Assembly: GCA_013297865.1 (NCBI GenBank)
Contig: JAAFIP010000004.1
Location: forward strand, 124,001 to 188,000
Origin: Polaromonas sp.
Lineage (GTDB): Bacteria; Pseudomonadota; Gammaproteobacteria; Burkholderiales; Burkholderiaceae_C
Direction: 5' to 3'
Length of the DNA: 64,000 bases
The notes under the pieces were generated by a model, which was given only the letters and a program-made list of their open reading frames with translations, had not been told where the DNA came from and searched no databases. Of this stretch, positions 1-8,556 are shown in pieces; within the stretch, counting starts at the first letter, position 1; every line of letters begins with the position of its first letter. Both the position numbers and the translations under genes were made by a program.

Positions 1-398
1 GGGTAGCACTTGCAGCCTTGGCGTTTATTGCTCTCAACACTGTGTGGCTGCGCATAGCGCACCACTTTTTCAGGGTGGACTGGGGCGTATCGTCGCTGTT
101 TGGAAGTTTTGTAGTGCAAACGGGCTATGCGATTTTGTGGACTCTGCTGGCGCTTAGCCTCATGCTGGTGGCTGCGCGGCGCAAGCTGCGCCCGCTATGG
201 CTTGTGGGCGCAGGCCTGTTGGGCATCGTGGTGGTAAAGCTGCTATTGATTGACCTGTCTAACGCCGGTGGAGCTGAGCGCATCATTGCGTTCATTGTGG
301 TGGGCGCACTGATGTTGGTGGTAGGCTACTTTGCACCACTGCCGCCTAAAAACTCAAGTAGCACCACTGCGCAGTCCAGTGACCCCGCCCCCGTTTAG
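1..398 (+). CDS. DUF2339 family membrane protein, C-terminal part
   Basis: The reading frame is open from the window edge, so this is the 3' end of a longer gene. The visible part is hydrophobic with several membrane helices. It ends in the segment typical of DUF2339 proteins: a KLLLIDLSN stretch, a last helix and the closing motif GYFAPLPP. DUF2339 proteins are large polytopic inner-membrane proteins of unknown function. The DUF3999 gene follows within about 12 bases, the usual partner of this family, so the two probably form one operon and one membrane complex. No function can be assigned beyond that. Confidence 0.8.
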   Translation, partial: VALAALAFIALNTVWLRIAHHFFRVDWGVSSLFGSFVVQTGYAILWTLLALSLMLVAARRKLRPLWLVGAGLLGIVVVKLLLIDLSNAGGAERIIAFIVVGALMLVVGYFAPLPPKNSSSTTAQSSDPAPV

Positions 399-410
399 TG
401 AGTCTTGAAC

Positions 411-1868
411 ATGACCCCATCTCTCAAATTACATAGCGCATTAGCTGGCAAAGCTATTGTGCTTATTAGCAGCTTGACGGCTCTATTCACCGCCGCGAGC
501 ACTTGGGCTGCACCGGACGCCAATAATGCTGCATCGTATGCCCTTCGTGCACCCTTAGCGATCAACAGTGATGCACCGCTGCAGCGCTTGGTACTCCCGG
601 CACAAGCTCTGGTACATCTGCAAACTACGGGCTACAGCGATGTGCGCATTTTTAATGCCCAAGGCCAACCCGTGCCGATTGCACTAGCGTCTGTCGCTGC
701 GCAAACCCAAACTCAGACCCAGCAGGTCAGCTTGCCTGCTTATCCCATCTTTGGTGCATCAGACAGCATGGGTATGGCGGGTGTGCAGCTACGCATCGAA
801 GAAAAAAAAGGCCAGCGCGTAGTGCAGATCGACACCACCAGCTCATCCAAAACAGGTACTGCTAAGAACATCATTGGCGTATTGTTAGACGCGCGCACCG
901 TAACAGCCCCCGTCATCGCAATGGTGCTGGACGCAGATTTTCCAGCAGGTCAGCCCATTACCTTTGATGTGCAAGCCAGCAAAGATCTAAAAAATTGGAG
1001 TAGCCTGGCCGACACAGTGCTGTACCGCACAGTCGATGCAACAGATCCCAACGCTGGCAAGCTAGGCACCCAGCGCATACCGTTGCCCAACAGCAACCTT
1101 AAGGACCACTACCTTCGCATTACGTGGCAAGGCACCACTGACGCCGCCGCCGCCGTGATGGTGCGCGGTGCTAGCCTTACCACTTCACAAAGCACCAGCA
1201 GCAACTCGCGCGTAAGCGCTGCAATCTCACTACCGGCGTTGACGCAAGCGCACGAATTAAGCTTTGCATTGCCCTTCAGTACGCCGTTGGCAGCGCTCAA
1301 AATCAAACCGCAAGGCAATAACGTATTGATCCCTGTGCGCGTCCTGGGACGCAACGACCGCAGCCAGCCTTGGGTCAGCATTGGCAGCGCCGTCCTGTAT
1401 AACCTGACGACCAACGGGAAAGAGCAAAGCAACCCAGCAGTAGAACTGGGAGGTATTGCCTACCGCGAAATCAAAATTGAAGCCGACCCAAAGACCGCAG
1501 GCTTTGCAGCGGTGCCCGAAGTGTCAGCGCAGTTTGAGCCCACCCAAGTCATATTTTTGGCCAGTGGCAACGCGCCTTTCAGCCTGGCCGTGGGTTTGGC
1601 TAGTGCAGTAAGCGCCTATCTGCCAATCGCCAGCTTAATGCCCGGCTACCAAAACGGACAAGAAAATGCACTGCCCGCAGCCCGCGCCGACATCAGCACA
1701 TCTGCTGTGACCGCTGGCCCAGCAACCGCAGCGCAAGCTACCAGCAACGCACCGCCCACACGCAGTTTGGTGTTGTGGGGTGTGCTGTTGGCGGGCGTGG
1801 GAGTGCTTGGCTTAATGGCTTGGGGATTGATGAAACAAAGTAAAAAGCAGCCAGAGCGAGCTGAGTAA
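411..1868 (+). CDS. DUF3999 family protein
   Basis: The protein has about 485 residues. It has an N-terminal signal sequence, a long extracytoplasmic beta-rich part and one C-terminal membrane helix (LVLWGVLLAGVGVLGLMAW) followed by a basic cytoplasmic tail. This architecture and the position directly after a DUF2339 gene match the DUF3999 family, whose role is unknown. The ATG at 411 is preferred over the TTG two codons upstream. The protein probably sits in the inner membrane with its main domain in the periplasm. The pairing suggests an envelope function, but that is inference. Confidence 0.8.
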   Translation: MTPSLKLHSALAGKAIVLISSLTALFTAASTWAAPDANNAASYALRAPLAINSDAPLQRLVLPAQALVHLQTTGYSDVRIFNAQGQPVPIALASVAAQTQTQTQQVSLPAYPIFGASDSMGMAGVQLRIEEKKGQRVVQIDTTSSSKTGTAKNIIGVLLDARTVTAPVIAMVLDADFPAGQPITFDVQASKDLKNWSSLADTVLYRTVDATDPNAGKLGTQRIPLPNSNLKDHYLRITWQGTTDAAAAVMVRGASLTTSQSTSSNSRVSAAISLPALTQAHELSFALPFSTPLAALKIKPQGNNVLIPVRVLGRNDRSQPWVSIGSAVLYNLTTNGKEQSNPAVELGGIAYREIKIEADPKTAGFAAVPEVSAQFEPTQVIFLASGNAPFSLAVGLASAVSAYLPIASLMPGYQNGQENALPAARADISTSAVTAGPATAAQATSNAPPTRSLVLWGVLLAGVGVLGLMAWGLMKQSKKQPERAE

Positions 1869-1912
1869 TTACATCGTCTGGTAATTGCAGAATTGCTCTG
1901 GACCTTGGTGGC

Positions 1913-1959
1913 GTACCCAATATGAGCGCGTTGGGCATACGCTATCCCGTCATCGAAGC
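1913..1959 (+). repeat. Direct repeat copy 1 flanking the PAP2-eptA pair
   Basis: About 47 bases that resemble positions 4531-4579. Shared blocks are GTAC, ATGAG, GCGTT, GGCATACGCT and CATCGAAGC in the same order and orientation, with small indels. The copy lies just beyond the 3' end of the phosphatase gene, while the second copy lies upstream of eptA. Confidence 0.5.
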
Positions 1960-1965
1960 AACGGT

Positions 1966-2736
1966 CTACGATGCCTTATTGCCAAGCAAGAGAAAAATCA
2001 AAGTGGGTCTCTTGCGTTTCCAGGTCGATTGAGTCAGTGCTGACAGACAGGTCTTGGCGTTCAGCGTTTGTGAATTTGCAGAGAAGGCATTAGCTTGGCC
2101 CATGCTACCAGGTAGACTGTCATTCAGAGTGGCAGAGGTTTGGGAAATGCGGGGCTGCAATCGCGTAGTAAACATCGCAGTAGTGAGCAACCCAATCAAA
2201 GCGCCTGCTAACACCGCAGACATTGAATGCGCATCCAGCGCGACCCGTGCATGCATGGTCAAGATGAGTATGGGCACAACGACAAATGCATAGCGCAGCC
2301 CATATCTTCGGCAGACAAAGTATGCGCCTGATGCAGCCAGAGACGAATGACCTGAGGGCATGTTGTGCTTGCTGCCAGCGTTGCACGGGCGCTGGCCTAG
2401 ACGGGTTTCCATGATGTCCACATCATTCAAGGCGCGTTTAAGGCCATGTGTCATGGCTGTAGCGGTGATGGCAACCACCACGAGCTGCTGCAGACCCACA
2501 GCATCTCGCATTACCAAAGGTAGGGCAATCTGCAGTGCGGTGTTGACAAAACGTCCATATTTTTCTGTCGCATGGACCAAAGCCATGTCGCGCCTGTTGT
2601 TTGTGGAATCGCATGAAAAATGCAGATTCGTTGGATAAAAAAGGCAAAGCAAGAGCAGGACACTGCAGATTGAAAAAATGTACTTGTGCTGCTTGAGAAT
2701 GCAGCGGGCATGCTGCATGGGTTGGTATATTTTCAT
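1966..2736 (-). CDS. PAP2-family phosphatase, possible lipid A phosphatase
   Basis: The protein has 256 residues. It starts with a membrane helix and carries a PAP2 acid-phosphatase domain: a K...GQRP element, then PSGHSS (about residue 128), then a third motif around RVALDAHSMSA. The third motif has A-R instead of the usual S-R and an Ala where HxxxD normally has an acidic residue, so the relay is atypical. The gene begins 12 bases after the phosphoethanolamine transferase and shares its strand. That suggests a two-gene operon acting on lipid A or phospholipid head groups at the periplasmic face, as in LpxE/EptA pairs. Substrate is inferred from context only. The last 60 residues after the domain are poorly conserved in character. 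Confidence 0.7.
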   Translation of the reverse strand: MKIYQPMQHARCILKQHKYIFSICSVLLLLCLFYPTNLHFSCDSTNNRRDMALVHATEKYGRFVNTALQIALPLVMRDAVGLQQLVVVAITATAMTHGLKRALNDVDIMETRLGQRPCNAGSKHNMPSGHSSLAASGAYFVCRRYGLRYAFVVVPILILTMHARVALDAHSMSAVLAGALIGLLTTAMFTTRLQPRISQTSATLNDSLPGSMGQANAFSANSQTLNAKTCLSALTQSTWKRKRPTLIFLLLGNKAS

Positions 2737-2748
2737 GAGCCTATGCAG

Positions 2749-4371
2749 TTACGGATGAAAAACATCCAAATCGGCTTTGTAGATTGCACTGCGCACGCCC
2801 AGCGCTCCCATCACGCTGTGAAATATGTGATCGTGACTATGCGCAGTCCCTCGCTGAACCGTGTTGTTGCCGAGCCCACGCTCTTGCTGAAAGTTCTTTG
2901 ACATCCAGACCAGAAACGGAATGTCGCGCTGGACATCTGGAGCGATGGAATTGGGTGTTCCATGAAGATAGAGCCCATACTCACCGAGCGACTCGCCGTG
3001 GTCCGATACATACATCATGACGCTGGAGCTGTTTTTGAGCTCTTGCAACAGGGTGATCAACCGGCTGAGGATGTAGTCGGTGTAGACAATGGTGTTGTCG
3101 TAGGCATTGACAATGGACTCATTGCTGCAGTCGCTGAGCTGAACCGAGCGGCACACTGGCTTGAAGCGCTCGAACTCGGGCGGATACTTGGTGTGGTAAG
3201 CGGGTCCATGGCTTCCCGTTTGGTGCAAAACGATTAAAAATCTTGTGTTGTCAGAAGCGCTGATTTTTTGTACCAGGCCGTGCAGCAAAATCTCATCAAA
3301 CCCGTGGTTTGCACATTCTTGAGGCGGGCAATTCTTCTGAATATCTTCCAGCTTTTCATAAAGTGTTGTCTTCATGGAAGGCTCACCCCAGTTGTTGCTG
3401 CGCCATATCACGCTCACACCGTGCCTGTGCAGATAGCTTGGCAAGGTTTCGTAGTTGTGCTGAGTCGAGACGGAAGCGCCCTGGTGTGAGAGCATGCAGG
3501 CCAGGGATTGTGTCGTATAGGTAGCGCAGGAGCGGGTGTTTTGCATGACTGCAAGCAAGCCGGACTGTGTATAGGCGTTGGTATTGCGACCATAGCCGTA
3601 ATGCGAGAAGTTTTTCGCCCGCGCTGCTTCGCCAATCACCAGCACCACAATGCGTTTGTTGTTCATAGGAGCTGGTGGATGAAATTGCGCAGGCGGCAAC
3701 AGGATCTGCTGCCTGTTTTTTGCTGCCTGCTGGTCAAAATGCCGCACGGTGTTGACGACATACGACCAGGGCAGCATCAGTGCGCCAAGCTGCTTTGCAT
3801 GTTTGTCTATCCACAGCCAATTAGATGCGTTGGCGTACAGCCAGGTAGTGGCAAAAAACAAAGTGGCTGCAATGCCAAGCGCATGTTTTAGCAAGGAAAT
3901 TTTTTGAATATTGAGTTCTACGATCAGGATGCCGGGAAGCACCAGAAAAACTGCCATATACAGCAGTAGCCTGGGATGCAGGGTCTCCATGGCCTCGCGG
4001 GCGTTGGTATTGAACACGTTGCCCATCATGTCCCTGTCCAGCACGACGCCATAGGTATCCATGAAGTACAGCGCCAGGGCATTGCCAAGCAAGATCAGCA
4101 GGCATGAAAACTTCAGCAATCGCAACGACGACAGCGAAGCACACAACAGCACAACCAACATCAAGCCAGCCTGTATGACTGCCAGTGTCGTCAAGGTCAA
4201 GGCCCAGTTCAATGTGCCAAAAGACAAATGTGCCTGGGCATAACGCAGCAGATGCGTTTGAAAAAAAACCGTATGAGCTAGCGTGAATCCGCAGATGAAC
4301 CAGCCAGCATTGCAGCGCCATCGTGCAAACAGACTGTGAAAACCAGAAATGGGGGATGCCGATACCTGCAT
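2749..4371 (-). CDS. eptA: Phosphoethanolamine-lipid A transferase (EptA/MCR family)
   Basis: The protein has 540 residues, the usual length of the family. The N-terminal 200 residues carry five membrane helices, followed by a periplasmic sulfatase-fold domain. Zinc and catalytic elements are visible: VVLVIGEAARAKNFSHYGY (conserved Glu), the SCATYTTQSLAC loop whose second Thr aligns with the nucleophile Thr285 of MCR-1, LHQTGSHGPAYH, and YVSDHGESLGE near the C-terminus. The enzyme moves phosphoethanolamine from phosphatidylethanolamine to lipid A, lowering its negative charge and sensitivity to cationic peptides. It is the first gene of a leftward pair with the PAP2 phosphatase. I could not see a convincing PmrA box upstream. 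Confidence 0.9.
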   Translation of the reverse strand: MQVSASPISGFHSLFARWRCNAGWFICGFTLAHTVFFQTHLLRYAQAHLSFGTLNWALTLTTLAVIQAGLMLVVLLCASLSSLRLLKFSCLLILLGNALALYFMDTYGVVLDRDMMGNVFNTNAREAMETLHPRLLLYMAVFLVLPGILIVELNIQKISLLKHALGIAATLFFATTWLYANASNWLWIDKHAKQLGALMLPWSYVVNTVRHFDQQAAKNRQQILLPPAQFHPPAPMNNKRIVVLVIGEAARAKNFSHYGYGRNTNAYTQSGLLAVMQNTRSCATYTTQSLACMLSHQGASVSTQHNYETLPSYLHRHGVSVIWRSNNWGEPSMKTTLYEKLEDIQKNCPPQECANHGFDEILLHGLVQKISASDNTRFLIVLHQTGSHGPAYHTKYPPEFERFKPVCRSVQLSDCSNESIVNAYDNTIVYTDYILSRLITLLQELKNSSSVMMYVSDHGESLGEYGLYLHGTPNSIAPDVQRDIPFLVWMSKNFQQERGLGNNTVQRGTAHSHDHIFHSVMGALGVRSAIYKADLDVFHP

Positions 4372-4497
4372 TCACCCAGTCTATGGGGGTGTTGCTTTGG
4401 TTTAGCTTAAAAACGCGCGAAAGCTTAAGCCTTGCTGAAGCTGCAGGCTACGTACGATCGTTGTGTTCAATACCGGTAGCGTGCAATTCAGTATGAA

Positions 4498-4571
4498 GGC
4501 GATAGAGTGTATGCCGAACGACCGATTTCTGGTACTCCAGCATGAGGGCGTTTGGCATACGCTCTATCGCC
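4498..4571. repeat. Long hairpin upstream of eptA
   Basis: Two 23-base arms (4498-4520 and 4549-4571) are inverted copies with two mismatches around a 28-base loop. The right arm is part of the sequence that recurs at 1925-1959. The rest of the 290-base gap between eptA and the EEP gene shows nothing coding. Confidence 0.7.
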
Positions 4572-4579
4572 ATCGAAGC
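4531..4579 (+). repeat. Direct repeat copy 2 flanking the PAP2-eptA pair
   Basis: Second copy of the sequence at 1913-1959, in the same orientation. It overlaps the right arm of the hairpin at 4498-4571. Confidence 0.5.
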
Positions 4580-4662
4580 CGACACCTATAACAACAAGCA
4601 CCCAAGCAACAATCGTCCATACCAACGAGAAAGCGCCCGCACTAAGCAAAGGCTACTGCATT

Positions 4663-5703
4663 TCAATCCCCCTCACCACCCATCCGCACCCGTATCACCG
4701 CCCGCACAAACCCATGGTCTGAGCGGGAGCGGTCTTTGCCTTCCTGCAGATGGTCGTTGAAATAATCCACCCGGCGCACATCGCCGATGCTGAAGCGGCT
4801 GTTGGGCAGAAACTCTTCGCTCACCAGAATCTGGTCCAGCACCTCCGGAAAGCCTTGGTGGATATGGCTGTAGGCCACGTCCTTCTTCAGCGCCATCTCG
4901 CCTTGCACTTCGTAGGCATTGAACAGCGCCGTATCGCGTGCGCCCTTGTCAAAGGCCACTTCGTTGGTGGCCGCAATCATCTGCGTGGTCACGCTGTGGG
5001 GGCCGTCGTTGAAGTCACCCATCACGATCAGCGGCTCATGCGTGCGCTTGAGCACGTCCACCACGATGGCACGCATGGCAGCGGCTTCTGCGCCGCGGAT
5101 GATCAGGCTGCGCAAGGTGGCGCGGGCGGTGATTTTCTCGTCGTCGCGGTCCTCGGTCACCTGGCCTTGCGCATCCTGCAGAAATTTGGGTCGCTTGCTT
5201 TTGAGGTGGGCGGTGAGCACATGCACGCGCTGGCCGTGCTTCATGCTCAGCGTGGCCAACAGGGGAGGGCGTTCAAATTTGGTGTATTCGCCCAGCTCGG
5301 GCACCTGCACGCTCATCTGGTCAGGAAACTGCACGATCGACTGCATGCTATGCACCTCCAGCCGCGTGATGATGCCTACGCGCGGCGTGTTGACAGCGCC
5401 GTGATGGGTAGCGTCGTTCTCTGCGCCTGGCACGACTACGCTGCCATAGCGCAAGCCGCTGTGGTGCACCGCAGCCTTGAGGGCCGCATCGTCCCACACC
5501 TCCTGCACCGCCAGAATGTCAGCATTCAGCGCAGCGATGCGCCCGCCCAGCCAGTCGATCTTGCGCTCAAAGTCGCGCTGCGAATACACATCCTGATTAG
5601 CATAGAACCTGCGCCCAGGATTGGCCAGGTTGAGCACATTGGCCGTGGCAGCGACCATGGTGGTGACGTTGCTGGGCGTGTGATTGTGGGATGCAGCAGG
5701 CAT
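4663..5703 (-). CDS. Endonuclease/exonuclease/phosphatase family protein
   Basis: The protein has 346 residues with the EEP fold (DNase I / exonuclease III / inositol phosphatase superfamily). Visible motifs in order are ATANVLNL (metal-site Asn), LAVQEVW (catalytic Glu), VLTAHLKSK (His), IVMGDFNDGP (Asp/Asn) and SDHGFV (final Asp-His pair), so all catalytic positions are present. No signal peptide is obvious. The family includes nucleases and phosphodiesterases, and the sequence does not say which substrate is used. It is separated by about 50 bases from the downstream epimerase-like gene on the same strand. Confidence 0.8.
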   Translation of the reverse strand: MPAASHNHTPSNVTTMVAATANVLNLANPGRRFYANQDVYSQRDFERKIDWLGGRIAALNADILAVQEVWDDAALKAAVHHSGLRYGSVVVPGAENDATHHGAVNTPRVGIITRLEVHSMQSIVQFPDQMSVQVPELGEYTKFERPPLLATLSMKHGQRVHVLTAHLKSKRPKFLQDAQGQVTEDRDDEKITARATLRSLIIRGAEAAAMRAIVVDVLKRTHEPLIVMGDFNDGPHSVTTQMIAATNEVAFDKGARDTALFNAYEVQGEMALKKDVAYSHIHQGFPEVLDQILVSEEFLPNSRFSIGDVRRVDYFNDHLQEGKDRSRSDHGFVRAVIRVRMGGEGD

Positions 5704-5756
5704 GACAGCTCCTTGTGTACAGAGCTGAGCTTATCACCTATGCGCAGATCCCTGCA

Positions 5757-6458
5757 TCAGGCCTGAGCGAGCTCGCGCAATTGCCCCGACAGGGCAATGC
5801 GCACACCCGCGTCGCCTGCTGACACCATGCGGTGCAGTGCGGAGGCAACGTCTGCGGCGTCAATGGCCTTGTAGTTGGCGGGGATCAGAAAATCCACTGC
5901 GCCCATCAGCTTGAGGCCGATCTGCTCGCCTGGGCGCGCAGCCTGCTTGAGTGCATCGCGGTCGCCCGCCAGCATGCTGGGCCTGGCTATGCTCAGGCTG
6001 CCATAGCCCAAGGCGCTGAGTGCGGCTTCCATCTGGCCTTTGGTGCGGTTGTAGAACACGCTGGAGTTCGCGTCCGCGCCCATGGCACTGACGACACCCA
6101 GTCGGCGATCAGTTGCTACGTTTTTAGTAGCTTCTCCCGCGATATTTGATTGTGCCAAGGCCACAACAGCCTCATAATCCACGGCTTTGAACGCAGCCTG
6201 GCTGCCCGCGACCTTGATAGTCGTGCCCAGCGCGATGTACAGGTCATCACAGATGGGCAAGGCCGCCAGTTGCGCGGCGTTGGCAAAGTCTGCCACATGC
6301 GCAGTGAGCTTGGCGTGTGTGACGGCCGGGGCACGGCGGCCTACACAGTGCACTGCGCTGTAGCGTGGATCAGCCAGCAGCAAGCGAAGCAGCTCACGGC
6401 CTACCAGGCCTGTAGCGCCAGCGAGCATGGCGCTGCGGTGTAGTGAAGTGCGCGTCAT
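5757..6458 (-). CDS. NAD-dependent epimerase/NAD(P)H-binding protein
   Basis: A 233-residue atypical short-chain dehydrogenase. The N-terminal nucleotide-binding motif is GATGLVGREL (about residues 14-23). ALGTTIKVAGS and the VSAMGADANSSVFYNRTKGQ region contain the Ser and Y-x3-K-type catalytic zone seen in YbjT/HTATIP2-like reductases. The frame continues upstream through low-complexity Ala/Val codons that are antisense to the Gly-rich rhlE tail, so I take the ATG at 6458 as the start. The segment LAQSNIAGEATKNVA is a copy of the dispersed repeat inserted in frame. Substrate is unknown. Confidence 0.75.
   Translation of the reverse strand: MTRTSLHRSAMLAGATGLVGRELLRLLLADPRYSAVHCVGRRAPAVTHAKLTAHVADFANAAQLAALPICDDLYIALGTTIKVAGSQAAFKAVDYEAVVALAQSNIAGEATKNVATDRRLGVVSAMGADANSSVFYNRTKGQMEAALSALGYGSLSIARPSMLAGDRDALKQAARPGEQIGLKLMGAVDFLIPANYKAIDAADVASALHRMVSAGDAGVRIALSGQLRELAQA
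6115..6158 (-). repeat. Dispersed repeat copy a (inside epimerase gene)
   Basis: Core at 6127-6146 matches AATATCGCGGGAGCAGCTAT at 18 of 20 positions on the minus strand. It is read by the host gene as NIAGEAT and is followed by the GCTAC/GTAGC hairpin tail. Confidence 0.8.
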
Positions 6459-6483
6459 GACACGGCCTTTCGTTATGGCCCGA

Positions 6484-8367
6484 TCAGTAGCCGCCGCGGT
6501 TGCCGCCTGAGCCACCGCTGCGATTGCCACCGCCGCCGCCGCCATAGCCGCCACCACCACTGCGTCCGCGGCCACCGCCACCGCCGCCGCCACCAGAGCG
6601 GCCGCCGCCTGAGCGGTTGCCACCGCCACCACCACCACCGCGACGGTTGCCCATCACGTCGATGCTGGTGCGCAAGGGGTCAGGCTGTGCGCCAGCGCCC
6701 ATGCCGCCACCAGCGCCAGCGTTGCTGCGGTTACGGTTGCGGCCTTCGCTGAGCGCGCGGGACTGCAGATGCAGGCCATCGCGCTGCAGGTGCTGGCGCT
6801 CGCGTGGGTCGGCAAAGTCGCCGTCCTCGCGCTGTGCGTCCTGCTGCATCTGCTGTTGTGGCGCAAAATTATCTTGCGGGTAAGGCGCGCGTGGGCCGCG
6901 GTTTTGCGGTGCGGGCCCACGTGGGCCTGGGCCACGGCTTTGGCCGTTGAAGTTGCCACCGCCGTTATGGTTGCGCTCTACGCCGCCATTGCCTTGGCCA
7001 CCACGGCCTGGGCCATGACGGGCGGGGCCTCGGCTGCCACCCGCTGGGCCGCGTGGGCCCCCATTGCCGCCGCCTTCGCTGCTGCGCTTTTCGCGCACGC
7101 GGTCGGTCATCTCGCGGCGTGCGGCTTTGGCGGCTGCGGCCATCACATCGCGGCTAGGCGGCTTGCCAGCGCCGCCCCACAGGGTCTGGCGACCCATGGC
7201 GATCGGCTCGGCGCGCTCGTCGGCGTCGGGCAAATATTCGGCAATGTCCTGGCGCGGAATGCTCTGGCGCGTGAACTCTTCGATCGCCGCCAAAAAGCCT
7301 TCTTCGTCCAGGCTGACCAGGCTGACCGCCTGGCCTTCCTTGCCGGCGCGGCCTGTGCGGCCGATGCGGTGCACGTAGTCTTCGCTGACGTTGGGGATCT
7401 CGTAGTTGACGACATGCGGCAGGTCTTCAATGTCAATGCCGCGTGCGGCAATGTCGGTGGCTACCAGTGCACGCACGTCGCCTGTCTTGAAACCTGCCAG
7501 GGCCTGGGTGCGGGCTCCCTGGCTTTTGTTGCCGTGCAGCGCCATCGCGCTGATGCCGTTTTTCTCCAGATATTCGGCCACATGGTTGGCGCCAAACTTG
7601 GTGCGGGTGAACACCAGCACCTGGCTCCAGTTGTGCTGCTGGATGATGTGGGCCAGCAGGGCCTTTTTCTTCGCACGACCCACCAGGTGCCAGGTTTGGC
7701 TGATGCGCTGCACCGTGGTGTTGCTGGGCGTGACCTGGATCGACTGCGGCTTGTTCAGCAGGCCCTGGGCCAGCTGGCGAATCTCATCGCTGAAGGTGGC
7801 AGAAAACAGCAGGGACTGTTTTTGCGCAGGCACCAGGGCCAGCACCTTCTTGATATCGTGGATAAAGCCCATGTCCAGCATGCGGTCTGCTTCGTCAAGC
7901 ACCAGGATTTGCACGGTGGACAGATCCAGCATGCCCTGCTGCGACAGATCGAGCAGGCGGCCCGGGGTGGCCACCAGAATGTCGACGCCGCGCTTGAGCT
8001 TGTTGATCTGCGGGTTCATGCCCACGCCGCCAAAGATGACGGTGGAGGTGAGCTGAAGATGCTTGCCATAGGTTTTGATGGACTCTTCCACCTGGGCGGC
8101 CAGCTCGCGCGTGGGCGTGAGCACCAGCGCGCGGATGCCGGTGCCGCCAAATTTGTTCTGTGCACTGCGGCTCATGGCCAGCTTGTGCAGCAGGGGCAGC
8201 GTGAATGCTGCCGTTTTGCCAGTGCCGGTCTGTGCGCCGGCCAGCAGGTCAGCGCCCGCCAGCACGGCGGGAATGGCTTGCGCCTGGATGGGAGTGGGCG
8301 TGGTGTAGCCCTCTTCGTGCACTGCTTTCAGTAAGGCTGGTGCCAAGCCTAGTTCGTCAAAGTTCAT
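6484..8367 (-). CDS. rhlE: DEAD-box ATP-dependent RNA helicase RhlE
   Basis: About 627 residues. Helicase motifs appear in order: Q motif (YTTPTPIQ), [48 protein letters not shown] and [10 protein letters not shown]. After about residue 400 comes a long low-complexity tail rich in Gly, Arg, Asn and Pro, ending in a nearly pure Gly/Ser/Arg run typical of RNA-binding RGG tails. It remodels RNA in ribosome assembly, cold adaptation and mRNA turnover. The ATG at 8367 (MNFDELGL) fits the family; in-frame ATGs at 8379 and 8388 are alternatives, and none has a strong ribosome-binding site. Its tail has a long antisense reading frame that is an artefact of GC skew. Confidence 0.92.
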   Translation of the reverse strand: MNFDELGLAPALLKAVHEEGYTTPTPIQAQAIPAVLAGADLLAGAQTGTGKTAAFTLPLLHKLAMSRSAQNKFGGTGIRALVLTPTRELAAQVEESIKTYGKHLQLTSTVIFGGVGMNPQINKLKRGVDILVATPGRLLDLSQQGMLDLSTVQILVLDEADRMLDMGFIHDIKKVLALVPAQKQSLLFSATFSDEIRQLAQGLLNKPQSIQVTPSNTTVQRISQTWHLVGRAKKKALLAHIIQQHNWSQVLVFTRTKFGANHVAEYLEKNGISAMALHGNKSQGARTQALAGFKTGDVRALVATDIAARGIDIEDLPHVVNYEIPNVSEDYVHRIGRTGRAGKEGQAVSLVSLDEEGFLAAIEEFTRQSIPRQDIAEYLPDADERAEPIAMGRQTLWGGAGKPPSRDVMAAAAKAARREMTDRVREKRSSEGGGNGGPRGPAGGSRGPARHGPGRGGQGNGGVERNHNGGGNFNGQSRGPGPRGPAPQNRGPRAPYPQDNFAPQQQMQQDAQREDGDFADPRERQHLQRDGLHLQSRALSEGRNRNRSNAGAGGGMGAGAQPDPLRTSIDVMGNRRGGGGGGGNRSGGGRSGGGGGGGGRGRSGGGGYGGGGGGNRSGGSGGNRGGY

Positions 8368-8556
8368 TGGGAAGCGCATCAAGCGCATAGAGTGACCGTG
8401 TTACCTGCCCCATGTGTTGTGGGAACAGGCCAGTAAAAAACGGTCTGGGTTACAGGTGGCCAATATTTTGCAGCGCACTAATGTATGCGCTTCAACAGGG
8501 GCCTCAGCAGATTGCTGGTGTTGAACGGTTCTGGTGCTGTCAACCCTTGTATTATC

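Noticed and set aside
3600-3665. Loss of the catalytic Thr in EptA (GEAAR instead of GETAR)
   Set aside because: The nucleophile in this family lies in the later SCATYTTQSLAC loop, where the Thr is present; the change is at a neighbouring position.
4400-4440. CTTAA-type repeats upstream of eptA as a PmrA box
   Set aside because: The two CTTAA(A/G) units are about 12 bases apart instead of the 5-base spacer expected, so the match is weak.
4750-5766. A 338-codon plus-strand frame opposite the EEP gene
   Set aside because: The EEP motifs are intact on the minus strand; the plus-strand product has no domain.
6769-8334. A 521-codon plus-strand frame opposite rhlE
   Set aside because: It mirrors the RhlE coding sequence, has no domain and owes its length to GC-rich third positions; rhlE motifs are complete on the other strand.
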